Origin: Corythucha ciliata
Taxonomy: Eukaryota; Arthropoda; Insecta; Hemiptera; Tingidae
Reading direction: 5' to 3'
Length of the DNA stretch: 64,000 nucleotides
Assembly: GCA_038030265.1 (NCBI GenBank)
Contig: CM075939.1
Span: 53,611,253 to 53,675,252 of the forward strand
How positions within the stretch are numbered: position 1 is the stretch's first letter; each line of letters opens with the position of its first letter. Shown here piece after piece: positions 37,420 to 48,372 of the stretch. The notes beneath the pieces were generated by a model. It made no database searches. It saw only the letters and a list, made by a program, of their open reading frames with translations, and was not told the DNA's origin. The position numbers and the translations under genes are program-made.

Positions 37420-38652
37420 GGCCGGCGACACACTGAAGCGATAAATCGCAAATCGACGCGATTTTTTGTCGCGTTAAAACGAGTTCACCTGGCAACACAC
37501 TAAAACGTGATGGGGTGCTACACTAGAGCGGTAGCGTTTCAAGAGCGGAGGTGGGCGATTTTTCGTCCGCCGTCATGCCGTGACTACTTTTCTCTCGCCC
37601 CTTCGACTCCTCACCTCTTTCTACCCTTCTTTGCCATAGTAAAGGAGACTGACTCTCTCTGCAGCGCTAGAAGAATGAAATAAAGGGCTTCAAGAGAAAT
37701 ACTTGCAAGATCATTAATTTTGTTAAGTATAGATACCTATGCACTTTTCTTTCATGCATGCTTACTGTTTTATTTTTGAGCTGGGTCATTCGGCAGGAGT
37801 GGAAGTTTGGAAGAAGCGTCCATTAACTGTTGAGGGTGCCCATTATTAGTATTTAGAAATTGTGATAGACTTGTGAATTCTGATGATGGTGGACATTGAC
37901 AGGGGTGGGCAAATTACAGCTTTTTGAGTAATTAATTACAAATTACTTCCAAAAAAGCGGATTAATTACAAATTACCAATTACTTTTCACTTCCACGAAT
38001 AATTACAAATTACAATTACTGTAATTGAGTTACTTTTTCAATTACCAATTACCCAAGAGCTGGATTTGTGGAACACGCAAGCGTCTTGCTCTTGTTCACT
38101 GTCATTTTTTTAGTGCGTCCAGCCAACAATCGAACGTCAGAACAGATCTTCGAGATAAGAAGCAGGAACAGCATAGCCCCAAGATGCCAAACGCGTCGCA
38201 TGAGTAGGGTTGCGAAATGTCCGGGGTCAAATTTGCTAATTTGACTAATTTTGCCCCACATCCCAGCCTGCGAACTGCCACGGGGAACTCCGGATAGTCA
38301 TGGTTTGCTAATTCGCTAATGGCTGATTCGTGGTCTCGCGATGCAACGTCCAGACTAAAATTAAGAAAAAAATCGCTGATTCCCGGTACATGAAGGCCAT
38401 TCTACGAATAAATTGTGAAAATCAACGCGTTTTGTGTAAAGTTGAGAAAACACGCTATAAAGGTCGATCCACACATATCCGTGACGTGACGGCACCGTTG
38501 CCCTCCGTGTTCAGTATCCTTCAGTGACATCCGTGATAAATTTTTCACTGCCATTCACACAGTACCGTACCTTTCCGTGTCAGTGTTCTTCAGTGATCAA
38601 GCATGCCTGCTCGAGTGATCTTAGTTTTCATTTCAGTTCAGGCTTGTGCACA

Positions 38653-40509
38653 ATGAATTTCTTCATAGAAGACCTCGCCGTAATGGCATTAATTTTAGAC
38701 GAGGAAGAAGAAGAGAAGAGAAGAAGACACTGGGTTCATCCCATATGGATGGTTAGAGGCGCGGAAGGAGAGTTTGCGACTTTGTATAGAGGCTTGGTGG
38801 ACGACGAATGTAAATTTTATGAATACTTTCGAATGAGCCAAAGCGCATTTCGTTACTGGAAAGGCAAAGTATCGTAAGCGCCACTTGGCCAACTTTACAG
38901 GAGAAGCATTTTTCGTTTAGGACAACTTAATGTCGTCTGATTCTCTTGAAAATTTGTGTACGTGACCCTAGTGGTTCATTTTAATTGTGTTCATAATTTC
39001 AAAACTTTCTACCGTGAGCAAGATACTTTTTAAACATGTTTTGTCGCTTACGATCGAACATGGGAAAACAATTTCTGTATTTGGTGGATACGATTTAGGC
39101 GGTTACGTTTACTGAATCAGCTCACTGTCGCTTACGTTTTCCCCGGTTTTCCCGTGGTGGGTTAAATTCATTTAAAAATTTAAACAAATAGTCGTTTGGT
39201 TGTTATGTTGACTATGGCAAGTCATAAAAACAAAACATAATTGAACGCATTACACGCCCTATTTTAAGAATGACAACAGTAAAGTCACCAATTTTGGCGT
39301 GCATCGAAAGCTATCAATGATAGCGACCTGGTGTTGGTTGCATTTTTGTTGTATAAATACGTGGACAGAATGAGTTTCATTGGTCTCGTCCAAGAATTTA
39401 CATGTTTTTCAAGCGCCTAAAGATAGTACTTGCTATTCCAGTCCCAAAAACCAGGTTTTATACTGCACTTTTGGTCTTAACTCAAGAAGACTATAGTGAG
39501 ATTTGTGAGATTCCACGTTGAAAAATACGTAGGAAATGACAGTAACGTCGGTCTACCATTGAAATTTTCATCAAATTTAAAACTGTCGCAACTTTATGGG
39601 TGAAAACAAGTATTTTTAGTACTATAGATCGACAAGTTTCTTATGGACAGAAAGAAGTGGTAAATTCAGTTAACTTTCTAAAGAGATGTTCCTAGAACCA
39701 TCTGGAAATTTGGGCCTTGGGGGCCTAATTTGGGCAATTAGAAACTTGTCAAGTTATAATTCACATGACGCGGAAATTATTGGCCCTCTATCGACTTGAC
39801 TTTGCTTTCATTCGACCAAATCAATCACCAGCATTCACAAATACGTCAGGAACCACCATTCTATTTCTATCAAACATCTCAAAAGGCATTTTTACAAATT
39901 TTCCCCTTCTCTGCAATACTCGGCACTCGTCGGATCTAGTATTCTACTTTAATATGAAATTTTTTACCCGCTTGGAGCCTTTCATAAAAAAGTTTTTTGA
40001 CTATCGTGGCTCGGTGCACACGAGCGTTTTTCTAACGCAAGATAAGGCGTTAGAAAAATGTAGTAATGTCATTCCATGGTTGGTTTTAAAGATTTAAAGG
40101 GAAAATAAATGTGTGAGAAGCCACTATGAATTTGACGTCCAGAAAAAGTGAGAGTTGAAGAAGAGACATTTAATTAAGTTTTGACAATTAAAAAATGAGG
40201 ACTCTTTAATGAATTAATGTTATTAATTCAAATTCCTAATACGACGTGCCCCCAAAGCAGGAAAACACAGCATGACTTCACTCGGCGCCATATTCATAAT
40301 CGTGGCCCAACAATCGAGATGGATTATTATGCATTTGAGGAACTCCGACGAAATGATTGATGATAACTGACATCTGATTGATCGCTTTAGAAGCCACTGT
40401 ACACCTTATTTGAGGAAAGGTGGAAACTTAGGTACCACTTCGTTCGGTATTGGCCGAGTCTTGGTCAGTTCCTCGCCGAGGAGAGTTTTTGGGACGTTGT
40501 CCAATGCGG

Positions 40510-40546
<37 letters not shown>

Positions 40547-43392
40547 CCTCTTGAGGACATGGAAGCCACGGCTAACACAGAAAATAAGACCAAAATACAC
40601 CTAACTGGGAAATAAGGATGAAAAACACGGCACCTCCGGCCAGAACGACCACAAGAAGTCTGCGTTTGGGCTGAAGAACGCATGAACCTGGCGTTTTTTT
40701 GATCGGAACTCAAGGCCCTCACTATCTTCTTCCGAAGCACTGACGTCATAGCACCAAGAGAAAGCTATTTCATATCGAAAAAACGATAAAACGTCATTTT
40801 TGAGGGAAATTGTAAACGCCACGAAATTAATCGTAAGCGACAGTAATTTGGCGCATACGATCCCAAGCGGAAGTCTCATGTCGTTTACGTTTGGCTGAGA
40901 GGGTGGATACGATGTTTTTGATGGCGCTTACGTTTTCCCGTCCAAATTTCAAAGCTAAAAAAAAATAGTTTTAACCCAATTTTGGCTCATTTTGTTGTTG
41001 TTTTATGTATATGTACGTGCCATAGAATCTAAAGAACCCAAAAACTCAAATTCACGAAAATTGGCGCTTACGATACTTTGCCTTTCCAGTAACGAATTTC
41101 ATGATTTGCTCATGAAAATTGAGAAGAATATCATGAAAAAGGACACATCCTGGAGAAATGCTATTTCTGCAAGAGAAAGACTGGCCGTTTGTTTAAGGTA
41201 AGTGTTTATGGATTCAGTTTCTTATCATGTTCAGAGGCCAAGTTTCTTCAGTTATGTATGAGAGAGTAGAAGGTTGATTAATGTTTAAAAGCACGTGAGA
41301 AATTCACATTTTTATTCAATTCAAACAGGAATTAATTGTAGGTGTAAAACTATAGTACCTAGTTAGTAGGTGTGAAGAAATGACAACAAAATTAAACGAG
41401 TTTTGAAAGAAGTATCTAACTGGAAAAGTGAACCAAAAACAGAAACAGTTGTACTTAATTCATAGAAACTTCAATGAAACGTATACTTTGCAGTAATCGA
41501 AATTCTCCCAATATTCTCTTACACTCCCAACACTTCCTGTGTTTTGAGTGGAAGAAGTATCATCAATGGGTTCCAGTGGTTGAAATGCTGCAGCATTTCT
41601 AAACGGCGTTAGTTGAACTGCCTGTCCCATGGAACAATCAATTTGCTGATTTTGCAGCATTTGGAACTCAAAGTTTTGGACTGTGGAAAAAATCTCGGAC
41701 TTGGCTAAATGTTGCAAATATGGAGGCATGGATTTTAAAGTTGACGATATCCCGAACAGGAAACAGTCGATCGGGTTATCCAAAGGTACGGTGGGTGTAT
41801 TTTTTGTTGCCTCGTTTTTATCAAGAACGTTCATGAGTGTAGAAGCTGCTGTCTCAGGTTGGGGGTTTTTCTTCCTACCAGACACAGGGGTAGGTCTAGC
41901 AAAGGAAGCTGCAGAGGTGGAAGGTATATCCTTGCTAATCGTAGGAGTCTGCTGATCGAATGGTGGGCTAGTTGGCTGGCTCGACGATTCTGGAGGAGAA
42001 GGAATGTTGGTTGTTTGTGGGGTCTCTCCTTCATTATCATCCTCAAGTTCTGCGTTTTCTGAGTCAGGCTGCGATCCTACGTTTCCCTTCGTTTCGCGTT
42101 CTTCCATGAATTTTAGTAAAAATTGTAGCTGGCTTTCAAATCTATACGGTTTTGATTTCTTAGCAGCTTGTCCACTTTTTGTTCTTCTTTTACCCAAAGA
42201 CTTTCTGAAGTTATCCCGTATATTGCTCCACCTTGCTTTGCACTGACTGCCTACAAAGACAAAAGCATAAAATTGTGTGAGCCAAACATTACACTCAAAC
42301 ATTTTTCATAAAGTGGCCTATCTTGAACCATAGGTAATATATGATAATGATAATAACAATAATAGTAACGAATATTATTGCCTTGTCACAAAAATTAACC
42401 AGAAAACTAGGAACACTATCGCCACTGTTTTTTGTGTTTTTTTTTTCTAGATATCTTGCTACTGGAGATTCGTTCAAAACGATATCGTTCAGCTACCGGA
42501 TGGGGCACTCAACTGTTCAGTCAATAGTGACCGAAACATGTAGTGCTATAGTTGAAGGCTTGATGAGTGAAGTGATGCCTGAACCATCAGAAGAAGATCG
42601 GAAAAAGAACCGCGCAGGAGTTCAAAGACTATTGGAATTTCCCAAATTGCATCGGGGCTGTAGATGGCAAGCATGTCTGCATACAGGCACCTTCAAATAG
42701 TGGATCTCTATTTTTTAATTACAAGAATTTTTTTTTTCAGTTGTGCTGCTTGGCTTGTTTGATGCAAATTACAACTTTATTGCAGTAGATATAGGTGCCT
42801 ATGGTAGGAGCAGTGATGGCGGTATTTGGGCACGCTCTAACATCGGTAAAGCATTTGAATCAGGCAATTTTTCGGTACCTGGACCCACACCTCTTCCAGG
42901 TACAGGCATCGAATTACCACACGTTGTAGTCGCTGATGAGGCTTTTCAGCTAAAATCGTACATTATGCGCCCATACCCCGGTCAAGAACTAGATGATACA
43001 AAAAGGATATTTAATTATCGCCTCAGTCGTGCAGGAAGGGTTTCAGAAAATGGATTTGGAATCTTGGGCCAAAAATTCAGATTATACAACAGACGGATTC
43101 AGTCATTACCTGCAAATGTGGACAACATAATATATTGGCCACCTGCATTTTACATAATTTCGTACGAAAGTATGAAAGGTACGAGGGTGTACCAATTATC
43201 AGAGGAGATTCAACAACTGGTAATGACTACAGTCCAGTCAACTCAGCACTAAGGAACTTGTCTCACCGAGGAGGAAATGCCAACAGACAAGCTTTTCAAA
43301 TTAGAGATGCATTTAAAGATTATTTTGCTTCAGAAGCAGGATCAGTTCCGTGGCAAAATCATCAAGCTATTGGACATCGAGATGATCAATGA
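38653..43392 (+). pseudogene. PIF/Harbinger (HARBI1-like) transposase, frameshifted
   Basis: Segments 38653-38873, 41090-41197, 42451-~42745 and ~42745-43392. Start ATG 38653 gives MNFFIEDLAVMALILDEEEE and the N-terminal RRHWVHPIW block, then [22 protein letters not shown], the helix HSTVQSIV, the first catalytic Asp in [10 protein letters not shown] (near 42655), the second in [14 protein letters not shown], then [19 protein letters not shown] and ATCILHNFV. The 41198-42450 intron has good GTAAGT and TTTTCTAG sites. The 38874-41089 'intron' is an inserted transposon (separate entry). Reading frame breaks near 42605, at the T10 tract near 42736 and near 43130; two of them sit at or near homopolymers and may be sequencing errors. 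Otherwise all parts of the enzyme are present. Confidence 0.87.
38851..41095. mobile_element. 2.2-kb element inserted in the transposase exon, carrying its own splice sites
   Basis: Perfect 33-bp inverted ends starting CGTTACTGGAAAGGCAAAGT at 38851-38883 and 41062-41094; ATTT lies on both sides (38847-38850, 41096-41099), a 4-bp target duplication. Multiple CGCTTACG/CGTAAGCG subterminal motifs occur (near 39048, 39130, 40830, 40925). The left end supplies a donor (ATC|GTAAGC, intron from 38874) and the right end an acceptor (TTTGCCTTTCCAG|T, exon from 41090). It encodes no recognisable transposase. Superfamily unknown. Confidence 0.87.
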
Positions 43393-43747
43393 TTTTATCA
43401 ATGACGTTTATCACATCCTTACTTGAAAGTTGGTTCATTATGTTCGTACCTACTACCAACGGATTTTATGTATTTTATAATACATATTGTATAATACTAA
43501 TAATACTATTTTTTGTAGTATTTTGTATAATACTATTTCGTGTAATACTATTTTGTGTAATACGTTTTTTTGACAATAACAAATGTAAAAACTCACCATC
43601 GACATTCATTTTGAGGCCATTTTCCTGCCAAATTCTTCCCTTCCAATCGGCATTCAGGTACTTGGGGTCTTGCAGGTCATATATCACGGGCCTTTCCCGA
43701 ACCAGCTCAATAAGAAGCTCGTCGTTCATATTCAAAATATGGCACAC
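41460..43747 (-). CDS. MADF-domain protein of the Harbinger element, 2 exons
   Basis: Companion DNA-binding protein; in PIF/Harbinger elements a Myb/MADF protein helps bring the transposase to the ends and into the nucleus. Exon 1, 43597-43747, reads [20 protein letters not shown] and [18 protein letters not shown]; exon 2, 41460-42250, continues [20 protein letters not shown]. Together these form a complete MADF domain (LI..V..RP.IYD.....Y ... W ... C..RW..LR). The donor G|GTGAGT and acceptor TTTGTAG|GC keep phase. The rest is acidic and Pro/Ser/Thr-rich, with [11 protein letters not shown] and [10 protein letters not shown], like a BESS-type interaction tail (inference). About 313 aa, open throughout, so unlike the transposase it may be intact. 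The start could be ATG 43747 or the internal one at 43729. Its intron contains transposase exons on the other strand. Confidence 0.85.
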
Positions 43748-44039
43748 TCAGAAAATTGAAAATCAATGAAGAGAGCGAACTCGTTTTCACGTCCGGTATA
43801 GCAAAAAATATCGGCGAGGCCGTATTTCTTGAAAACACGGGTGATGCCGGAAGAGCACTGTGAGCGGCGGAGCGTCACTGTGCCGTTCATGTCTGAACAC
43901 GCTCCGTCTTTCCCCCTTTAGTTTACTAAGAATTTCGTCTGCCGATATTTTTTTTCCACTGATGTTCCCTGTACGGTACGTCACGTCGCGTCACGTCACG
44001 GATATGTGTGGGTCGACCTTATATTGACAAATAAAAGAC

Positions 44040-44900
44040 GCTTTCAGGTTAAAATTGGCCAAAAATGGCAAATTTACAACTGAAATGGCGTAAAATCGCT
44101 CAATCGCGTATGAAAAAGGGAATAGGATGCTGAATGGACGCAAAATTATCACAAAACGCTATTTCACACTGAAATTGGGAAAAATCACTAATTTGCAATT
44201 TGCAGATATAGAGTTATGGAAAAACGTTAATTCGCGGAGACAAAATGAACAAAACCACTAATTCGCGGCAAAAATTGAAAAAATCGCCAATTAGCGCAGC
44301 TAAAATTAAGAAAAACGTTAATTTTCAGTTTAAATTGGGGGAAAAGTGCTAATTCTCAGTTAAAAATGGGAAAAATTGTTAATTTGCAGCTTAAATTGAG
44401 TCAAACGCCGATTCTTGGCAAAAATTGAAAAAATTCAGTAGATAATGCTCGGGTTGCATGGAGAGGCTACCACGCTGCTAAAATTTAGAAAAAGCGAAAA
44501 TTCGCTTAAAATTGAGAAACATCAATAATTCACGAATTAAGTGTCGTGAAATTTATAATTTAAAAATGATGATTTTTTGACAGATAATGATGGATAGATG
44601 AACATTTTTTGGTTTGAAAAAAAAAATTTTACATTTATAGTTTAAATTCGTAGGTACCTTCTGAAGGCATTTTTGAGGCTAAAATCAGAAAAATGGCAAA
44701 TTCATGCATGGCTATAGTACAATGTTAAAAATTACGCTAATTCACGGCTAGAACTGAAAAGAAGCAATAATCTATATCTATAAAAGTTTTATAAAATTGC
44801 TAATGCGGTGTATAATGTGAAAACCCGCTAATTTGCGGGTAATATTTAGAAAATAAAATAATCAGCCTGGTCAAAATTAAGAGAAAGGTTAATTTTAAGC
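44040..44900 (-). repeat. ~30-bp repeat block, family A (reverse)
   Basis: Units such as AAAATTGAGAAAAATCGCTAAT followed by TCGCGGCT, the complement of the family at 11.9-13.1 kb. It lies in the right arm of the hAT-like element. At 44905-45060 a different pair of direct units follows (GTTCATAGTGAATCACCTTC and GTTCATGGTGAAGCACCCTC, about 100 bp apart). Confidence 0.75.
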
Positions 44901-45330
44901 CTAAGGGTGCGTTCATAGTGAATCACCTTCACTGCGATACCTCGATGAGCGATGCCCCGATGAAACATCGATGAAGAACAAACATCAATAATTGTATGGG
45001 ACTGTTCATGGTGAAGCACCCTCACTGCGATGTGATCTTCGATACCTCGCTACCATCATCGATGATTTGAACCATATGGTTCCTCGACCCCCCTCCTGAC
45101 CATTGCTTTTTTTTTTTTTCTTTTCAAAATCTTTCAAAGTCCACCTTCACACAATTTACGTAAGTCATACACACCTGTTTCCTTCAAGCTTTAACCCTTA
45201 TTTTGAAAAAAATCCTTCCCCCCCCCCCACAAGACAAATTCCTACTTTCGCCACTGGTTTGGGGTCGAGAAACAATGGACCTGGGTGGGGTTCGGCTCAG
45301 CTTATCCCTCGGAGTACGACTCCCATAGGC

Positions 45331-45403
45331 GTCTGCGTGGCGCAAATGGCAGCGTGCTGGACTGGTAATCCAGAGGTTGCGGGTTCAAATCCCGCCGGGG
45401 AGC
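45331..45403 (+). tRNA. tRNA-Thr (GGT anticodon), possibly a pseudogene
   Basis: A 73-nt cloverleaf: D arm GCGC/GCGT, anticodon stem CTGGA/TCCAG with loop CTGGTAA (anticodon GGT, 45364-45366), T stem GCGGG/CCCGC with loop TTCAAAT. The internal A box (TGGCGCAAATGGCAGCG) and B box (GGTTCAAATCC) are good, and a T6 run follows at once, as for polymerase III termination. The acceptor stem GTCTGCG/CGGGGAG has two mismatches (1:72 and 5:68) and the discriminator is C, which is poor for a working tRNA-Thr. It sits in the arm of the hAT-like element, which also favours a tRNA-derived remnant. Confidence 0.65.
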
Positions 45404-45861
45404 CATTTTTTCTCGAAACTCGAATCGTGTTGGGCTATGCCCTTCCATCGTCGTCCGGATAATATCAGTCTAATTAATTTATTAATTAAAATACCGGCAA
45501 CAGATTTATTCAGTATATCCATCTAATTGGTAATTGTTAATTACATATTACTTCGAAAAAGTGCTTTTAATTACAAATTATCAATTACAATGGCGTGTTG
45601 TTATCAATTACAAATTACCAATTACTAATTGTAATTGAATTCAATTACATGTAATTCAATTCCTACCCAGCCCTGGATATTGATAAAAGAGCATAATACA
45701 GGACATCATCCTCCTCTTTCAGGTCCTACTGAGCTGAGACCGAACTCTTGTCGCTCCGCTCTAGCATGTCACCCCCTTTTATCCGCGACATCCGCTTTTT
45801 TAAAACGCGATTTTCTGTCGCGTCGCTCCGCTTAAAACGCTTCAGTGTGTCGCCGGCCTAA

Positions 45862-46275
45862 CGCGTCAGTTCGCGGCTGAAATTGGGACAAAATTTTTCG
45901 ATTTCATTTAATCGTTAATTCATGACTTTCCAACGACACAAACGGCTAAGCTTATAGTGACGTCACATAACCGTAAACGTTAAGCGTCAGACGCGGCTAT
46001 GCAATAACTCCCTATTAAAAAAAAACACTAATTTGTGATATCTGGAGGCAACTTCACGGTTTAAATAGTGAATGAACTAATAATCCCCGCAATTTCTCTG
46101 ATCGTGAGTCTCCAGGCGGCTAAAATTGAGAACTCGCGCAAATGGGCTGCTCTGGGACATGCCGTGGCTAAAATTTTGGAAAAAGCGCTAATTTGCAACT
46201 AAAATTGAAAAAAAAGCGTGAAATCACCGTTCACGGAGGAATCTTACACGGCTAGAATTGAATAGAATCTCTACT
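45862..46275. repeat. Degenerate family-A repeats, mostly reverse
   Basis: Scattered units such as AAAATTTTGGAAAAAGCGCTAATT and AAAATTGAGAACTCGCG, less regular than the neighbouring blocks. They begin directly after the outer nested element. Confidence 0.55.
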
Positions 46276-46277
46276 AC

Positions 46278-48372
46278 AGTGCCGGCATTAAGGGAGAGGC
46301 GAGCCGGGGGCGCCGTATCTAAGGGACGCGTCTAGCAAAATGAGGGGGGGGGGAGCGCATTTGATTTATGAATATTTAAAAACTATCAAATTCGGAATAA
46401 ATTAGTTGAAAAGAAGCGTTTGGAATGTCCAGAGATCTACATGCAGAAGCCAAGGCGCACAGAGAACTAACACACAGCAGATAATAAGCGAATTAATTAT
46501 CAAAAATGTTCAGTTTTGACCGCCGTATTAGGATATTCCCTCATTTTCAGACGATAATAAGCGTTTTTCGTCATTTTTCGCCATTATTCTAAATTTCAGT
46601 CGTGAATTAGCGTTTTTCGCAAAATTAGCCGTAAATTAGCGGCTTTTCTCTTTTGTATCCACAAATGGGCGATTTTAGGCCATTTCAGTAGCCAATTTTT
46701 CCATTTGACTCAATTTATAGCCGCAAATGGGTCTTGTTTGTTTGTTGCTGCTGTTGTTGTTGTTTTAAATTTTAGCCGCGATTTCTTTCCTCATTTGCAT
46801 TGCCTTGAACTAGCGGTTTATTTCCCACTTTTAACGTTTTTTGTGGCATATTTTTGCCTTTTTGCGCTTGCAAAAAAGCACTAACCGGGGCACGTGTTAA
46901 TTTTACCAAAGAACAGCAAATTAGCGTTTTTTTTTTGTTTTTTTTTCATTCATTTTGGCATATCTATACTCCGCGAATCAGCGATTTTTTCTCAATTTTG
47001 GTCTGGAAGTTTCATCGAGATACCGCGAATGAACACTTTTTCACAGTTTTAACCACAAATATTAGCGTTTTTTCCAAACTTGCTTCTGCATACTTGCCCC
47101 AAGAACAGCATATTAGTGCGCTTTCTCATCTTTATCCGCTTAAGTACCAAAAAAAAAAAAAAAAAACTGGAGATCACCGTATTTTCTTTATTTTCGCCGC
47201 GAAGTTACCCCAGAAAGCGTGATTTCTCCCAATTTGAACCTTCAGAATACCGATTTTTTGGGCTATAAATCGAATATTCAGCTAGGCTCAATCCGACCTG
47301 GGTCAGATGGACTGAAAATCGGCGAAAGGAGCCAATAGTGCTGTCCAAACGCGTACCAAAACTCGTTTTCACGAACCAATATTTCCATGAACATCAAATC
47401 TAAAAATCCCCATTTTTTCCCATATTTAAGCTTCTTGGTGGCACCCTCTGGCAGAGGGCCCGGGGCGGTCCTCCCCAGTCGCTCCTACGCAACTGACTCA
47501 CGGACAGAATGGATGAAAAGTGCGAAAAACGGCTAAAGTTAAGAAAAAAACATCGCGGCCAAACTTTCTTGAATCTTCCACAGATAACGTGTAGAAAGAG
47601 CGCTAATTTGAAGCTATACGCTAGAAGGCCAGTTCGTGGCTCAAACTGAGAAAAAGCGCTAATGCGTAGCTAAAATTAAAAATAAACCTAATTCATGGAT
47701 GAAATTACGAAAATTCGATCAGTAGCGGCTAAAATCAGGAAAAATTCGAATTCACTGCAATCAAAAAAATCGCTAATTTACAGCTAATATGAGAAAAAAT
47801 CCCTACTCCACGGCAAAAAGAGAGAAAAATCGATATTTCGCAACAAAATTGAGAATGTAGCGCTGAAGTGAGGAGAACACGCTAATGCGAGGCTTAAATT
47901 TAGAAAACGTCAATTCGCGGCTTCGGAGAGGAACTTCGGGCTTGAAAGTGAAAAAATGGGCTAATCCGCGGCCAAATTGAGAATAAGCGTTGTGTATAAA
48001 AAGCGGCTGAAATGAGGAAAAATTATATTTACGAATAAAATAAAGAAAAATGGCTAATTGGTAAATTCGAGAAACTTTGGAGGCCAATTACGAATAAGTG
48101 CTATGCTATAATTTACAGCAAAAATTGATAAAAATCACTAACTCGTGTTTAAAATTGAGAAAAATCGCTTATTCTCGGTTAAAATAGAGAAAAGATAGCT
48201 AGTTCACCGATGAAATTGAAAAGAAGCGCTAAAATGTAGAAAAAACGCTAATTCACGGTTTAAATTGATAAAACGCCAAATTGCGGCTTATTCTGTACGG
48301 TGACTTTATAGGGGCGCTGTTGAAAGATTCGCTCGGGAGCGCCAAATGTCTAAGGACGCCACAACTATATTA
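46278..48372 (-). repeat. Composite repeat copy 1 (module Q', array A, array A', module P')
   Basis: Begins CAGTGCCGGCATTAAGG (46278), then module Q in reverse (GAAGCGTTTGGAATGTCCAG then AGATCTACATG, about 46412-46455). Forward family-A array runs 46540-47280, reverse array 47500-48290, then module P in reverse (GCGCTGTTGAAAGATTCGCT and GCCAAATGTCTAAGG, to 48372). This is the inverse order of the copy at 54.15-55.84 kb, so both descend from one unit of about 2 kb. The 122-codon open frame at 46854-47222 is repeat sequence and has relatives at 55077-55337 and 57474-57767 on the minus strand. Confidence 0.7.

Larger units (their letters stand above)
38460..44020 (+). mobile_element. PIF/Harbinger transposon with two genes
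   Basis: Inverted termini AAGGTCGATCCACACATATC plus CGTGACGTGACG (left) and the complement at 43989-44020, 31 of 32 positions equal, flanked by ATA at 38457-38459 and 44021-44023. It carries the Harbinger pair: a DDE transposase (plus strand) and a MADF DNA-binding protein (minus strand). Confidence 0.9.
37900..45675. mobile_element. hAT-like element nested in the outer element
   Basis: Ends CAGGGGTGGGCAAATTAC (37900) and the complement of CAGGGCTGGGTAGGAATT (ending 45675). Flanks GACATTGA (37892-37899) and GATATTGA (45676-45683) are an 8-bp target duplication with one mismatch, the hAT rule. Both arms have TAATTACAAATTACCAATTAC-type subterminal repeats (37930-38050 and 45480-45660). No hAT transposase was found. 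Confidence 0.7.
37420..45858. mobile_element. Outer DNA element, TAA target duplication (Harbinger-like ends)
   Basis: Perfect 21-bp inverted termini, GGCCGGCGACACACTGAAGC plus G, at 37420-37440 and 45838-45858, flanked by TAA at 37417-37419 and 45859-45861. Homology of the ends continues weakly inward (GGGGTG and CTAGAGCGG-type blocks near 37510-37540 and 45745-45775, and GCGATTTTYTGTCGCG near both ends). A 3-bp TWA target is the PIF/Harbinger rule. No transposase of its own remains; a hAT-like element occupies its middle. Confidence 0.8.

Noticed and set aside
41460..42246. Plus-strand frames opposite the MADF exon (41683-41955, 42004-42246)
   Set aside because: They are antisense shadows of the minus-strand MADF exon, which has a complete domain and valid splice sites.
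46854..47222. 122-codon open frame with similar frames at 55077-55337 and 57474-57767
   Set aside because: All three lie inside ~30-bp arrays (a ten-codon period keeps frames open); similarity is at DNA level between copies of the composite repeat, with no start, splice or family evidence for a protein.
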